This document shows, piece after piece, positions 1 through 9,223 of a stretch of 64,000 nucleotides of DNA (the first letter of the stretch is position 1; each line of letters starts with the position of its first letter). A program made the translations under genes and the position numbers. Source of the DNA: Bacteroidaceae bacterium (lineage in GTDB: Bacteria > Bacteroidota > Bacteroidia > Bacteroidales > Bacteroidaceae); assembly GCA_017481875.1 (NCBI GenBank), contig JAFUOP010000023.1, forward strand, positions 22,458 to 86,457, written 5' to 3'. The notes beneath the pieces were generated by a model, which was not told where the DNA came from, made no database searches, and saw only the letters and a program-made list of their open reading frames with translations.

Positions 1-1219
1 AGTTCACGTGGTTCTGCAAGCGTTCGCTACGCATAAAGGAGTAGCGCAAACGCTCCATGAGGTCGGCTTCCTCGGGTGTGAGAGCATAGGGATTGGCAGG
101 GTCGAGTGTGGGCCACAGAGTATCGAGCATTGGGTATTCCTTGCCGTCTATGGTTATTGTGCCACGCTCCTTGTTTATGTGCTCCATCAAGCAACGGTCT
201 TGCATCTCCCAATGAGGATATTTTTGTGCTATTGCACCCGACAATTTAAACTCTATTACCGAAACCGCCTTGTGCATTTGTGCAATGAGACGTATATCTT
301 TTTCGGTGTGGTTGGTACGCTCCTCATCTACTCGTGGTATATATATTTCACAAGGGTCATCGGCATACTGCTCCATTGCAAATGTAGCCAATGGCACCAT
401 ATTTATAGCATAACCGTCCTCGAGCGTGCGGGTGTTGGCGTCGCGCAAAGAGAGACGCAACACACTGGCAATGCAACATAGGTTACCGGCTGCCGCGCCC
501 ATCCACAGCACATCGTGGTTGCCCCAAGTAATGTCCAGGTGGTGATAATTGCAAAGTGTATCCATTATGAGGTGCGCTCCCGGGCCACGGTCAAATATAT
601 CGCCCAAAATGTGCAAGCGGTCTATGGCAAGACGCTGTATGAGCGAGCATAGAGCAATAATAAAGTGGTCGGCACGGCCCGTGCAGATAATGGTATTTAC
701 AATGGCCGAGAAATAGGCCAATTTATTACGGTCGTCGTTGGCCTCGTGCAAGAGCTCCTCAATTATATATGCATACTCCTCGGGGAGACTCTTGCGCACC
801 TTTGAACGGGTGTATTTTGACGAGATATTACGGCACACGGTGATGAGCCTATTAAGCATAACCGTGTAATACTCGTCCATATTCTCCACCTCCTGCTTCA
901 CGAGTTTAAGTTTCTTTTCGGGGTAGTATATGAGGGTGCAAAGTTCTTTCTTGTCTCTGTCAGAGAGAGTACTTCCAAACAGATCGTTCACCTTGCGCTT
1001 GATATTACCCGACGCATTACGGAGTACATGCTCAAAAGCCTCATTCTCACCGTGAAGGTCGGCAAGGTAGTGCTCGGTGGGCTTGGGCAATTGCAATATT
1101 GCCTCCAAATTTATAATTTCGGTGGTTACACTCGACACTGTAGGAAAGTCGCGTGCCAACAGGCGCAGATAGCGCAAATCCTCTTTTACCTCCTCAATCG
1201 TAATCTGTTTCTTTGCCAT
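1..1219 (-). CDS. fbp: Fructose-1,6-bisphosphatase class III (3' part missing)
   Basis: Hydrolyses fructose-1,6-bisphosphate to fructose-6-phosphate in cytoplasmic gluconeogenesis. I translated the minus strand from the ATG at 1219; it stays open to the window edge for about 406 residues, so the C-terminal third or so of this usually 630-670 residue family lies outside. The protein opens MAKKQITIEEVKEDLRYL and has calcineurin-like phosphoesterase metal motifs: GDIFDRG near residue 205 and GNHD at 233-236. This two-motif layout, with a long inserted region, is that of the Firmicutes/Bacteroidetes class III enzyme, not of class I or II. A consensus promoter lies about 85 bases upstream. It is convergent with nothing in the window; rpsO, also leftward, ends 227 bases upstream behind a terminator, so fbp is probably its own transcription unit. 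Confidence 0.93.
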   Translation of the reverse strand, partial: MAKKQITIEEVKEDLRYLRLLARDFPTVSSVTTEIINLEAILQLPKPTEHYLADLHGENEAFEHVLRNASGNIKRKVNDLFGSTLSDRDKKELCTLIYYPEKKLKLVKQEVENMDEYYTVMLNRLITVCRNISSKYTRSKVRKSLPEEYAYIIEELLHEANDDRNKLAYFSAIVNTIICTGRADHFIIALCSLIQRLAIDRLHILGDIFDRGPGAHLIMDTLCNYHHLDITWGNHDVLWMGAAAGNLCCIASVLRLSLRDANTRTLEDGYAINMVPLATFAMEQYADDPCEIYIPRVDEERTNHTEKDIRLIAQMHKAVSVIEFKLSGAIAQKYPHWEMQDRCLMEHINKERGTITIDGKEYPMLDTLWPTLDPANPYALTPEEADLMERLRYSFMRSERLQNHVN

Positions 1220-1301
1220 ATACTTCTTATTTCAAAATTGTTCACGGGCTGTAACCGCCCTATGAAAAAACAAAATTCCGGCTATTTATACTCTATTATT
1301 G

Positions 1302-1332
1302 CAAATTTACAGTTAATTTCCGAAAGAGCAAA
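1302..1332 (-). promoter_or_regulatory. Bacteroidetes-type promoter of fbp
   Basis: On the minus strand TTTG (1332-1329) is followed after 19 bases by TAAATTTG (1309-1302), a full match to the Bacteroidetes sigma-ABfr consensus TTTG / TAnnTTTG. Transcription would begin near 1295, leaving a leader of about 75 bases before the fbp ATG. Confidence 0.65.
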
Positions 1333-1387
1333 AGATATTATAGGTAAAATAGCTATATATATTTAACATACACTGCGTGGCACAGAC

Positions 1388-1428
1388 ATAAAAAAACTAG
1401 GACCCACTCTTTCGAGCGGACCCTAGTT
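1388..1428 (-). terminator. Intrinsic terminator after rpsO
   Basis: On the minus strand a 15-pair stem (three of the pairs are G-U) is closed by a GAAA loop and followed by a run of T. It lies 18 bases beyond the rpsO stop codon and fits a rho-independent terminator separating rpsO from fbp. Confidence 0.85.
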
Positions 1429-1446
1429 AAACTTTTCAGGCGCAGA

Positions 1447-1716
1447 TTATCTACGCAAGCCGAGTTTTGAAACAATTGCACGGTAGCGATTGATGTCGCG
1501 ATCCTTCAAATAGTTAAGGAGCGCACGACGCTTACCTACCAACATTGTCAAAGCTCTCTGTGTACTATAATCTTTACGGTTAGCCTTGAGGTGCTCCGTC
1601 AAATGGGCAATACGGTATGAGAACAATGCAATCTGGCTCTCTGCAGAACCAGTATCAGTGTTAGACGTTCCGTATGTACCAAAGATTTCTTGCTTTTTAG
1701 CTGAATCCAAATACAT
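1447..1716 (-). CDS. rpsO: 30S ribosomal protein S15
   Basis: Binds 16S rRNA helix 22 early in assembly of the small-subunit platform. The 89-residue protein from MYLDSAKKQEIF to SKLGLRR has the family's usual length, with the conserved GSAESQIALFSYRI segment and the LVGKRRALLNYL helix. The reading frame is open further upstream, but that extension has no family resemblance and runs through the promoter, so the ATG at 1716 is the start. It is monocistronic, between its own promoter and a strong terminator, and diverges from typA. Confidence 0.97.
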   Translation of the reverse strand: MYLDSAKKQEIFGTYGTSNTDTGSAESQIALFSYRIAHLTEHLKANRKDYSTQRALTMLVGKRRALLNYLKDRDINRYRAIVSKLGLRR

Positions 1717-1758
1717 AGATTTGTGTTTTAAATGATTAAAAATTTTATTTAGCGGGTG

Positions 1759-1789
1759 CAAAGATACAGCTATTTTTTGGAACGGCAAG
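1759..1789 (-). promoter_or_regulatory. Promoter of rpsO
   Basis: Minus strand CTTG (1789-1786), a 19-base spacer, then TATCTTTG (1766-1759), a perfect TAnnTTTG box. It sits about 43 bases before the rpsO ATG and is divergent from the typA promoter. Confidence 0.65.
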
Positions 1790-1912
1790 CCTTTTGCAAA
1801 GAAAAATTCACAACAAAAACACGCACAAGCCCGTGGGCAAAGAGAAAACAGGCCCGAAATACACACAAAATACAATCTTTTTATTTTTTCAAAACAGCTT
1901 GTCGGGTATTTA

Positions 1913-1944
1913 TTCGTTTTTTCCACTGTTTTGTAGTAACTTTG
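1913..1944 (+). promoter_or_regulatory. Promoter of typA
   Basis: TTCG (1913-1916), a 20-base spacer, then TAACTTTG (1937-1944), a perfect match to the Bacteroidetes -7 box. Transcription would start near 1951, about 26 bases before the typA ATG. Confidence 0.65.
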
Positions 1945-1976
1945 CACTCTAAAATGTATATAAATATCTTACAATA

Positions 1977-3773
1977 ATGCAGAATATTCGTAATATTGCC
2001 ATTATAGCCCACGTTGACCACGGCAAGACCACATTGGTAGATAAGATGATGTTGGCAGGCAACCTGCTCAAAGAGCAGGACAACGACAACCTGACACTCG
2101 ACAACAACGACCTCGAAAGAGAAAGAGGCATAACCATTCTCTCAAAGAATGTATCGATTCAATACAAAGGAACAAAAATAAACATCATCGACACCCCGGG
2201 ACACAGCGACTTTGGCGGTGAGGTGGAGCGTGTGCTCAACATGGCCGACGGCTGCATACTCCTGGTAGATGCCTTTGAGGGCCCTATGCCGCAAACACGC
2301 TTTGTACTGCAAAAGGCTCTGCAGATTGGCTTAAAGCCCATTGTTGTTGTGAACAAAGTGGACAAGCCCAACTGCCGCCCCGACGAGGTACATGAAATGG
2401 TGTTCGACCTTATGTTCTCGCTCGATGCCACCGAGGAGCAGCTCGACTTTCCCGTAATATTCGGCTCGGCAAAGAACAATTGGATGAGCACCGATTGGCG
2501 CAAGCCCACAAACGACATCACCCCCTTGCTCGACGCCATTCTGGAGCACATACCCGCACCCGAGCAGCTCGAAGGCACCCCGCAGATGCTTATAACCTCG
2601 CTCGACTACTCGCCCTACACCGGCCGCATAGCCATTGGACGCGTGCACCGTGGCACGCTCACAGAAAATGCGAACATCACTCTTGTGAACCGCAACGGCG
2701 AGCAGAGCAAAATGAAGATAAAGGAGCTGCACACTTTTGAGGGGCTTGGCCGCAAAAAGACCGAAGCTGTGAGCTCCGGCGACATTTGCGCCATTGTAGG
2801 CCTCGACAAGTTTGAGATAGGCGACACCGTGTGCGACTTTGAGAACCCCGAAGCACTGCCACCCATTGCCATAGACGAGCCCACAATGAGTATGTTGTTT
2901 ACAATAAACGACTCACCCTTCTTTGGCAAAGAGGGCAAGTTCGTTACATCGCGCCACATACAGGAGAGGCTGGAAAAAGAGCTCGACAAGAACCTTGCTC
3001 TGCGCGTAAAAAAAGCCCCCGAGGAAGACGCCTGGACAGTATTCGGGCGTGGCGTGCTGCACCTGTCGGTGCTCATTGAGACTATGCGTCGCGAAGGCTA
3101 TGAGCTACAGGTGGGCCAGCCACAAGTAATATACAAAGAGATAGACGGCGTGCGCTGCGAGCCCATTGAAGAGCTCACCATAAACGTGCCCACCGACTAT
3201 TCGAGCAAAATGATTGATATGATTACCCGTCGCAAGGGAGAGATGCTCTCAATGGAGGCACAGGGCGACCGCGTGAACATCGAGTTCAACGTACCCTCGC
3301 GCGGAATTATCGGCTTGCGCACCAACGTGCTCACAGCATCGGCAGGCGAGGCCATTATGGCGCACCGTTTCAAAGAGTACCAGCCATACAAGGGCGATAT
3401 TGAACGCCGCACCAACGGTTCTATGGTAGCAATGGAGAGTGGCACAGCTTTTGCCTATGCCATAGACAAGCTGCAGGACCGTGGCCGTTTCTTCATAAAC
3501 CCCCAGGAGGAAGTGTATGCAGGACAGGTTGTGGGCGAGCACATTCACGAAAACGACCTTGTGATAAACGTAACAAAGAGCAAGAAACTAACCAATATGC
3601 GTGCAAGCGGAAGCGACGATAAAGCACGCATTGTCCCCCCCATAATATTCTCACTGGAGGAGGCATTGGAGTACATTAAAGAAGACGAGTACTTGGAGGT
3701 TACACCAAAATCAATGCGTATGCGCAAAATCATTCTCGACGAGCTTGAACGTAAACGCGCCAACAAACAGTAA
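1977..3773 (+). CDS. typA: Ribosome-associated GTPase TypA/BipA
   Basis: A translational GTPase of the EF-G family that acts in 50S assembly and stress or low-temperature growth. Its 598 residues match the family length. The GTP-binding motifs are all present: AHVDHGKTT (11-19), RERGITI switch I (48-54), DTPGH (72-76) and NKVD (126-129). Downstream come the beta-barrel domain, EF-G-like domains III and V and the TypA-specific C-terminus ending in a lysine/arginine-rich tail. It is divergent from rpsO, with its own promoter and a short leader. The lipoprotein gene starts 37 bases after the stop with no terminator between, so read-through is likely. Confidence 0.98.
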   Translation: MQNIRNIAIIAHVDHGKTTLVDKMMLAGNLLKEQDNDNLTLDNNDLERERGITILSKNVSIQYKGTKINIIDTPGHSDFGGEVERVLNMADGCILLVDAFEGPMPQTRFVLQKALQIGLKPIVVVNKVDKPNCRPDEVHEMVFDLMFSLDATEEQLDFPVIFGSAKNNWMSTDWRKPTNDITPLLDAILEHIPAPEQLEGTPQMLITSLDYSPYTGRIAIGRVHRGTLTENANITLVNRNGEQSKMKIKELHTFEGLGRKKTEAVSSGDICAIVGLDKFEIGDTVCDFENPEALPPIAIDEPTMSMLFTINDSPFFGKEGKFVTSRHIQERLEKELDKNLALRVKKAPEEDAWTVFGRGVLHLSVLIETMRREGYELQVGQPQVIYKEIDGVRCEPIEELTINVPTDYSSKMIDMITRRKGEMLSMEAQGDRVNIEFNVPSRGIIGLRTNVLTASAGEAIMAHRFKEYQPYKGDIERRTNGSMVAMESGTAFAYAIDKLQDRGRFFINPQEEVYAGQVVGEHIHENDLVINVTKSKKLTNMRASGSDDKARIVPPIIFSLEEALEYIKEDEYLEVTPKSMRMRKIILDELERKRANKQ

Positions 3774-3810
3774 GAAAATATTCAGGATTTTAAACAGGTT
3801 CTAAGAAGCA

Positions 3811-4872
3811 ATGAAAAAAATACTCTTTTTCACCCTCGCGCTGCTGCTCGCTACCGCTTGCAAGGAGACGCCGCACTACACCATAGCCGGCAACACCGGG
3901 CAGGCAGGCGACACGTTGTATATATTCGGGCTCGACAGCATACACGATGTTATCGAAGAGATTATTTGCGACAAACAAGGAGCTTTCTCGCACAGGATAA
4001 ACACCGACACAGTTGTGCCGGCAGGGTTGCTTATGCCCGACGGCGAGCTTATAACCCTGTTTGCAGAGCCTGGGATTGACGCATTGCTCATTGCCGATAC
4101 CATAGCCGGCAACAAGTGGCTTGTGAAGGGGGGCAAAGAGCAAGCATTGTATGACAGCATTGCGGGTGTACTTGCAAGAGCCGAAAACAATTCAAAAAGA
4201 CAGGTACACATTGAAGAATTCACCTATGCACACCCATTCAGCAACACAAATGTAGAGATTATACGTCGTTTTATGGTGGACCGTCCACACCCCAACAACA
4301 GCTTCATTCTAAGCCGGATAAGAAGCCTTGGAGGCACACTGCAAGACCACGAATTTTTCACAGAACTGCAAGAACGCATAGACAACAAAAACAGCAACAC
4401 ACTTTACAAACTATTCCCAACGTTCAACTTCACTACAGACAAGGGAAAGAAAATAGCCTCAAAAGATTACAAGGATAAGATGTATATTGTGAACTTTTGG
4501 GCAGCCTGGGACTCCGTTTCACGCACACAGATGAAGGAGATAAGCAAGCTATATGCGAAAAAGGATACAAGCAGAGTGAGAATGCTTAACATTTCACTCG
4601 ACTATGACACCGTTTTGTGGAAAAGATCTATTGCCGAAGACAGCATAGCAGGCGACAATGTGTGCGACGGGAAAGCGTGGAACGGTGAAATAGCCAAACG
4701 CTTTAACCTCTCGAACCTCACATTCACGCTTGTGGTAAGCCCCTACCAGCGCATCGACCTTTTTGAGCTGAGCACAGAGAACTTCTCTGCAGCAACAGAC
4801 TCCCTTGCCGAAAAATATTTCAAAGAGAGGGATAAAAAGAAAAAATCGAAAAAAAACTCAAGAAACAGATAA
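3811..4872 (+). CDS. Thioredoxin-fold lipoprotein (DUF4369/TlpA-like) lacking CxxC
   Basis: The 353-residue protein has a lipoprotein signal (MKKILFFTLALLLATAC, lipid on Cys17), so it is probably anchored in an envelope membrane. Residues of about 20-120 resemble the DUF4369 domain that precedes TlpA/ResA-like thioredoxin domains in Bacteroidetes. The thioredoxin fold is recognisable from the strand MYIVNFWAAW (residues about 224-233), but the next positions, where WCxxC belongs, read D234-S-V-S237: both redox cysteines are gone. It cannot do thiol-disulfide exchange by the usual chemistry and may be a binding or structural derivative. The C-terminus is very lysine-rich. It overlaps no gene; YifB starts 4 bases after its stop, suggesting one transcript. 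Confidence 0.85.
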   Translation: MKKILFFTLALLLATACKETPHYTIAGNTGQAGDTLYIFGLDSIHDVIEEIICDKQGAFSHRINTDTVVPAGLLMPDGELITLFAEPGIDALLIADTIAGNKWLVKGGKEQALYDSIAGVLARAENNSKRQVHIEEFTYAHPFSNTNVEIIRRFMVDRPHPNNSFILSRIRSLGGTLQDHEFFTELQERIDNKNSNTLYKLFPTFNFTTDKGKKIASKDYKDKMYIVNFWAAWDSVSRTQMKEISKLYAKKDTSRVRMLNISLDYDTVLWKRSIAEDSIAGDNVCDGKAWNGEIAKRFNLSNLTFTLVVSPYQRIDLFELSTENFSAATDSLAEKYFKERDKKKKSKKNSRNR

Positions 4873-4876
4873 GCCG

Positions 4877-6415
4877 ATGTTGGTAAAGGTTTATGCAGCT
4901 GCCCTTCAAGGAATAGACGCAATACAGGTAACTATAGAGGTTAATGCCCTGAGAGGAATAAAATTCTTCCTCGTGGGCCTGCCCGACAATGCTATAAAGG
5001 AGAGCCACGAGCGAATAAACTCTGCTTTTCAATTCAACGGGCTGCACTTCCCCGGCAAGCAGATTATTGTAAACATGGCACCCGCAGATATAAGAAAGGA
5101 GGGCTCGGCCTACGACCTGCCAATTGCCATTGGAATTCTTGCCGCCGATGAAAAAATATCAACCGAAAAAATAGGGAGATATATAATTATGGGCGAGCTT
5201 GGGCTCGACGGTGGGCTTATGCCCATAAAAGGAGCTCTGCCCATTGCAATAAAGGCAAAAGAGCTGGGCTACGATGGAATAATTATACCCACCGGCAATG
5301 CCGACGAAGCCGCTGTCGTTCACGGAATAAATGTTTATGCAGCAGACAACCTTATGCAGGTTATAAGATTCTTGAACGGCGAAGAGGAGATAAAACCATA
5401 CAACATTGACGCCGAAGAGCAGTTCTACTCAAAGCAGGCTACCTTCCCGTTCGATTTTAGCGAGGTACGTGGGCAGGAGAGTGTCAAACGTGCCTTTGAG
5501 GTGGCCGCTGCAGGCGGGCACAACCTGCTTATGATTGGCCCCCCGGGCAGTGGAAAATCTATGATGGCAAAGAGGCTGCCTTCGATTCTGCCACCAATGA
5601 CCATAAACGAGAGCCTCGAAACAACAAAAATACACTCTGTGAGCGGGCAACTGAAAGGCGGGACAGCACTTATAACCCAACGCCCGTTCCGCAGCCCGCA
5701 CCACACAATATCATCGGTGGCACTTGTAGGTGGAGGAGGCAACCCCAAGCCCGGGGAGATTTCTCTTGCGCACAACGGTGTGCTTTTCCTCGACGAGTTG
5801 CCGGAATTCAACCGCACAGTGCTGGAGGTAATGCGCCAGCCTCTCGAGGACCGCAAAATATGCGTAGCACGTGCAAACTACAAAGTAGAGTACCCCGCAG
5901 GAGTAATGTTTGTAGCATCTATGAACCCCTGCCCCTGTGGTTTTTACAACCACCCAACCAAAGCCTGTGTGTGTACACCCGCCCAAGTTCAACGCTACCT
6001 CAACCGCATTTCAGGGCCCTTGCTCGACCGCATAGACCTGCAAATAGAGATTGTACCTGTGCCCTTTGAAAAAATATCCGACGCAAGAGAGGGAGAGCCC
6101 AGCGCAGCAATACGCGAGAGAGTTATTGCTGCACGCAATATACAGGAGGAGCGTTTCAGAGAGGAGAACGGGATATACTGCAATGCGCAAATGACACCCA
6201 AGCTCTTGACAAAATATGCGGTTTTGGACAATGAAAGCCTTGCAATGCTAAAAACAGCAATGCAACGCTTCAATCTTTCGGCACGCGCATACGACCGCAT
6301 ACTGAAAGTTGCCCGCACAATAGCCGACCTCGACAACAGCAAGAACATAAAGCCGCAACACATTGCCGAGGCTATAGGTTACCGCAACCTCGACAGGGAG
6401 AATTGGGGTACTTAA
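4877..6415 (+). CDS. YifB/ComM-family Mg-chelatase-like AAA+ ATPase
   Basis: A 512-residue protein of the YifB/ComM family. In naturally competent bacteria ComM is a hexameric helicase that promotes branch migration during DNA integration; whether this species is competent cannot be seen here. The N-terminal Lon-protease-like (ChlI) fold covers about residues 1-170. The AAA+ core has Walker A GPPGSGKS (221-228) and Walker B GVLFLDELPEF (about 299-309), then a cysteine cluster NPCPCGF...ACVC and the C-terminal Mg-chelatase lid. I chose the ATG at 4877 because MLVKVYAAALQGIDA is the family's usual N-terminus; an earlier in-frame start would lie inside the lipoprotein gene. Confidence 0.95.
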   Translation: MLVKVYAAALQGIDAIQVTIEVNALRGIKFFLVGLPDNAIKESHERINSAFQFNGLHFPGKQIIVNMAPADIRKEGSAYDLPIAIGILAADEKISTEKIGRYIIMGELGLDGGLMPIKGALPIAIKAKELGYDGIIIPTGNADEAAVVHGINVYAADNLMQVIRFLNGEEEIKPYNIDAEEQFYSKQATFPFDFSEVRGQESVKRAFEVAAAGGHNLLMIGPPGSGKSMMAKRLPSILPPMTINESLETTKIHSVSGQLKGGTALITQRPFRSPHHTISSVALVGGGGNPKPGEISLAHNGVLFLDELPEFNRTVLEVMRQPLEDRKICVARANYKVEYPAGVMFVASMNPCPCGFYNHPTKACVCTPAQVQRYLNRISGPLLDRIDLQIEIVPVPFEKISDAREGEPSAAIRERVIAARNIQEERFREENGIYCNAQMTPKLLTKYAVLDNESLAMLKTAMQRFNLSARAYDRILKVARTIADLDNSKNIKPQHIAEAIGYRNLDRENWGT

Positions 6416-6484
6416 GCTGCAGATGCCACCTATTCTATTATTTTAACAATATTATTACAAACAAAGATATACACCGCACACAAC

Positions 6485-7072
6485 ATGCAAGGGACAAAAA
6501 ACATTTGTGTTTATTGCGCATCGAGCAGCAAAGTAGCCGACTGCTACACCAAGGCCGCATACGAGTTGGGGACAATCATAGGCAATGAGGGTATGAGCCT
6601 CATCACAGGTGGTGGTTGCCAAGGATTGATGCGCAGCGTGGAAGACGGCACTCTCGACAGTGGCGGAAAGGCTATAGGAGTAATTCCGGAATTTATGGTG
6701 GAGCAAGGGTGGCACCATAAAGGGCTGAGCGAGCTGCGCATAACAAAGAACATGCACGAACGCAAACAAACGATGGCCAAGCTTTCCGACGCTGTAATAG
6801 CTCTGCCCGGTGGTTGCGGCACAATGGAAGAGCTTTTTGAGATTATCACCTGGAAACAGCTTGGGCTCTACTTTAACCCCATAGTAATATTGAACATAAA
6901 CGGCTATTACGACCACCTGATAATGCAACTGGAGCGTGCTATTGAAGAGCATTTTATGGGCAAGATACACGGTGAAATATGGAGAGTGGCAACAACCCCT
7001 GCCGAAGCTATAAAGTATGTAAAGGAGACACCTCGCTGGAACTGTGAGGTGCGAAAGTATGCCGCGCTATGA
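6485..7072 (+). CDS. LOG-family (TIGR00730) nucleotide phosphoribohydrolase-like protein
   Basis: A 195-residue Rossmann-fold protein of the LOG/lysine-decarboxylase-like family, whose studied members cleave N6-modified AMP (cytokinin monophosphates) or other nucleoside monophosphates. The signature PGGxGTxxE is present as PGGCGTMEE (108-116), with the arginine-containing segment MHERKQTM just before it and the start NICVYCASSS typical of the family. The natural substrate in Bacteroidales is not known to me. It overlaps the following DUF4271 gene by 4 bases (ATGA), so the two are translationally coupled. Confidence 0.9.
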   Translation: MQGTKNICVYCASSSKVADCYTKAAYELGTIIGNEGMSLITGGGCQGLMRSVEDGTLDSGGKAIGVIPEFMVEQGWHHKGLSELRITKNMHERKQTMAKLSDAVIALPGGCGTMEELFEIITWKQLGLYFNPIVILNINGYYDHLIMQLERAIEEHFMGKIHGEIWRVATTPAEAIKYVKETPRWNCEVRKYAAL

Positions 7073-7764
7073 CAAGCAACGCTATTCCATACAATTTCTT
7101 GAGCGACAATGCAATGATGCTGTTGTTTGTGCTCAACATTATAGGCATGGCCTATGTCTTTATGATGAACGGCAGCAACATTCTGGAGAGAGCAAAAAGC
7201 ATGTTCTACCACGGCAAGCAGTCGAACCCCTACACCGACCGCACACATATAACCAAAATATGCAACCTACTGCTCTACCTGCAGCTTTTCTTTTATTGCA
7301 GCATTATCGCATTTGGGGATATGCAGTACAGCACGCCATACTATGTTGGCAAAACACCATATATTGTACTTGCTGCATTCTACCTGCTTGCAGCCATCGC
7401 TCTGCTGGCAAAAAGAGTACTTTACGATTTATGCAACGCAACCCTTTTCTCGGAAGAGGTAGCACGCGAGTGGCGACAATCATATTTTTTTACAATAAAA
7501 CTTAGCGGCTTCATTCTATTTCCCCTTGTCGTGTGCATAATATTCATAAAAGACTTTTCTAAAACTTATTATACAATATATTTGATTTTTGCCCTGCTCA
7601 TATACACGACTGTGGTTATTAGCAGTGCTATTAAAATCATTTTCAAGAAAAAATGTTTCTATTTGGATATTTTTTTATATCTTTGCGCACTTGAATTATT
7701 GCCTATAGCAATTTTGTGGAGAACAATCCACGTTATAAATGCATTTTTAATAATAAAATTTTAG
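7069..7764 (+). CDS. DUF4271 integral membrane protein
   Basis: A 231-residue inner-membrane protein with about six hydrophobic segments, for example MMLLFVLNIIGMAYVF near the start and three more in the second half. Size, hydropathy and the position immediately before hemD match the DUF4271 family, which Bacteroidetes genomes commonly place beside uroporphyrinogen-III synthase. Function is unknown; the conserved pairing is the only hint of a link to heme synthesis or the envelope. It overlaps the LOG-family gene by 4 bases and hemD follows 4 bases after its stop. Confidence 0.8.
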   Translation: MTSNAIPYNFLSDNAMMLLFVLNIIGMAYVFMMNGSNILERAKSMFYHGKQSNPYTDRTHITKICNLLLYLQLFFYCSIIAFGDMQYSTPYYVGKTPYIVLAAFYLLAAIALLAKRVLYDLCNATLFSEEVAREWRQSYFFTIKLSGFILFPLVVCIIFIKDFSKTYYTIYLIFALLIYTTVVISSAIKIIFKKKCFYLDIFLYLCALELLPIAILWRTIHVINAFLIIKF

Positions 7765-7768
7765 GACA

Positions 7769-8512
7769 TTGAAAGTAAGCAAGATTTTGGTTTCACAGCC
7801 GAAACCAACAACAGGGAAATCTCCGTATTTTGACATTGCGGCAAAGCATAATGTGCAAATTGATTTTTGCTCTTTTATAAAGGTGGAGAGTGTAACCGCT
7901 AAAGAATTCAGACAGCAGAAGGTATCTATACCCGAACATACTGCTATTGTTTTTCTTTCGCGCCATGCAATAGACCACTTCTTCACGTTGTGCAAGGAGT
8001 TGCGCGTAACAATTCCCGATGACCTTAAATATTTCTGCTTGTCGGAGACTATTTCTCTTTACATACAGAAATATGTGCAGTACCGCAAGCGTAAGGTATT
8101 TTTTGGCAATGGACACATAAAGGACCTGGAGCCTCTGTTTGTTAAGCACAAAACAGAAAAATACTTTGTGCCGATGTCCAATGTTCACAACGATGAACTG
8201 AACAAGATTTTCGATGCACACGGCATTTTCCACTCACAGGCCGAGATGTACCGCACTGTGAGCACCGAGATTCCTGCCGACTACATCAACTCTTATGATA
8301 TGCTCATCTTCTTCAGCCCTCACGGCCTCGACTCTTTGAGAAAGAATGTACCCGGCTATGTTCAAGGCGACCAGAAGATTGCCTGCTTTGGCAATATAAC
8401 AGCAAACTGCATACGCAACATAGGCTTGCGCCTGGACTTGGAGGCACCCACAGCCACAGTTACAAACATGCCTGCTGCGCTCGACGAGTACTTGACAAAG
8501 AACAACGCATAA
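7769..8512 (+). CDS. hemD: Uroporphyrinogen-III synthase
   Basis: Closes hydroxymethylbilane, inverting ring D, to give uroporphyrinogen III, the branch point of heme, siroheme and corrinoid synthesis. The 247 residues start KVSKILVSQPKPTTGKSPYF, the pattern of Bacteroidetes HemD proteins, followed by the two-domain HemD fold (SRHAIDHFF, YFVPMSNVHNDELN, FFSPHGLDSL, CFGNITANCI). The start is a TTG at 7769, since no ATG lies near and this position reproduces the family N-terminus. It is the last gene of the LOG-DUF4271-hemD set and is followed by an intrinsic terminator. Confidence 0.92.
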   Translation: MKVSKILVSQPKPTTGKSPYFDIAAKHNVQIDFCSFIKVESVTAKEFRQQKVSIPEHTAIVFLSRHAIDHFFTLCKELRVTIPDDLKYFCLSETISLYIQKYVQYRKRKVFFGNGHIKDLEPLFVKHKTEKYFVPMSNVHNDELNKIFDAHGIFHSQAEMYRTVSTEIPADYINSYDMLIFFSPHGLDSLRKNVPGYVQGDQKIACFGNITANCIRNIGLRLDLEAPTATVTNMPAALDEYLTKNNA

Positions 8513-8533
8513 GCGTGTAAAAAACATATAAAT

Positions 8534-8572
8534 AAAAGCCTGTCTTTCTCCCTGTCTGACAGGCTTTTTTAT
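8534..8572 (+). terminator. Intrinsic terminator after hemD
   Basis: An 11-pair perfect stem (8534-8544 with 8557-8567; AAAAGCCTGTC pairs GACAGGCTTTT) followed by a T-run, 21 bases beyond the hemD stop. Confidence 0.88.
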
Positions 8573-8612
8573 TAACTTAGCAACAACTACAAAAACAAAC
8601 CACAAAGGAGCT

Positions 8613-9017
8613 ATGCGCGAACACTGTTTCCCCTTAAAAGAGCACCTAAAGAGCAAAAGCATCATTGACGCGCTTTACACTACAGGAGCATCGGTTACCT
8701 CCTTCCCACTGCGTGCCGTTTTCATGGAGCTGCCTGCCAACAGCCCACACGCCACAGCCAATATTTTGATAAGTGTTGCAAAAAGGAGGTTTAAACACGC
8801 CGTTGACAGAAACCTTGTAAAACGCCGCATACGCGAAGCATACCGCTTGAGCAAGCAGCCTTTTACAGCGACGCTGAACGAACAAAACAAGAAAATAGCT
8901 GTTGCCATTATTTACATAGATACAAAACACTGCAGCACAGAAATTCTAAAGAAAAAGATGTGCAAGCTACTCACCTCTATAATAGAAAAGAACAGCAAGC
9001 TATGCGAAAGCTTATAA
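8613..9017 (+). CDS. rnpA: Ribonuclease P protein component
   Basis: The protein subunit that helps the RNase P RNA cleave 5' leaders from pre-tRNAs. The 134-residue protein carries the family signature [20 protein letters not shown] region (about residues 56-76), containing the RNR-type motif that contacts the catalytic RNA. It begins 40 bases after the hemD terminator and heads an rnpA-yidD-tatD operon. It overlaps yidD by 16 bases, an arrangement conserved in many bacteria. Confidence 0.95.
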   Translation: MREHCFPLKEHLKSKSIIDALYTTGASVTSFPLRAVFMELPANSPHATANILISVAKRRFKHAVDRNLVKRRIREAYRLSKQPFTATLNEQNKKIAVAIIYIDTKHCSTEILKKKMCKLLTSIIEKNSKLCESL

Positions 9018-9223
9018 CAGGAATACTCATTCTGCCCATACGCTTCTACCAGAGGTGTATATCCCCACTCACACCACCCTCTTGCCGATTCACCCCCACC
9101 TGCTCACAATACGCAATTGAGGCTATTAAAAAGCACGGGCCTGTAAAAGGGCTCTACCTTGCCGTGCGTCGCCTGCTACGTTGCCACCCGTGGGGAGGCT
9201 CGGGATACGACCCTGTACCATGA
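9002..9223 (+). CDS. yidD: Membrane protein insertion efficiency factor YidD
   Basis: A 73-residue protein of the YidD/UPF0161 family, which assists YidC-dependent membrane insertion at the inner face of the cytoplasmic membrane. It has the amphipathic N-terminus [13 protein letters not shown], the [14 protein letters not shown] signature and the [12 protein letters not shown] ending. I used the ATG at 9002, which yields the standard family N-terminus [18 protein letters not shown]; it lies inside the end of rnpA. Its stop overlaps the tatD start (ATGA at 9220-9223). Confidence 0.95.
   Translation: MRKLITGILILPIRFYQRCISPLTPPSCRFTPTCSQYAIEAIKKHGPVKGLYLAVRRLLRCHPWGGSGYDPVP

Noticed and set aside
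8-481. Long open plus-strand frame at the left edge
   Set aside because: It lies opposite fbp, whose minus-strand translation shows clear FBPase motifs.
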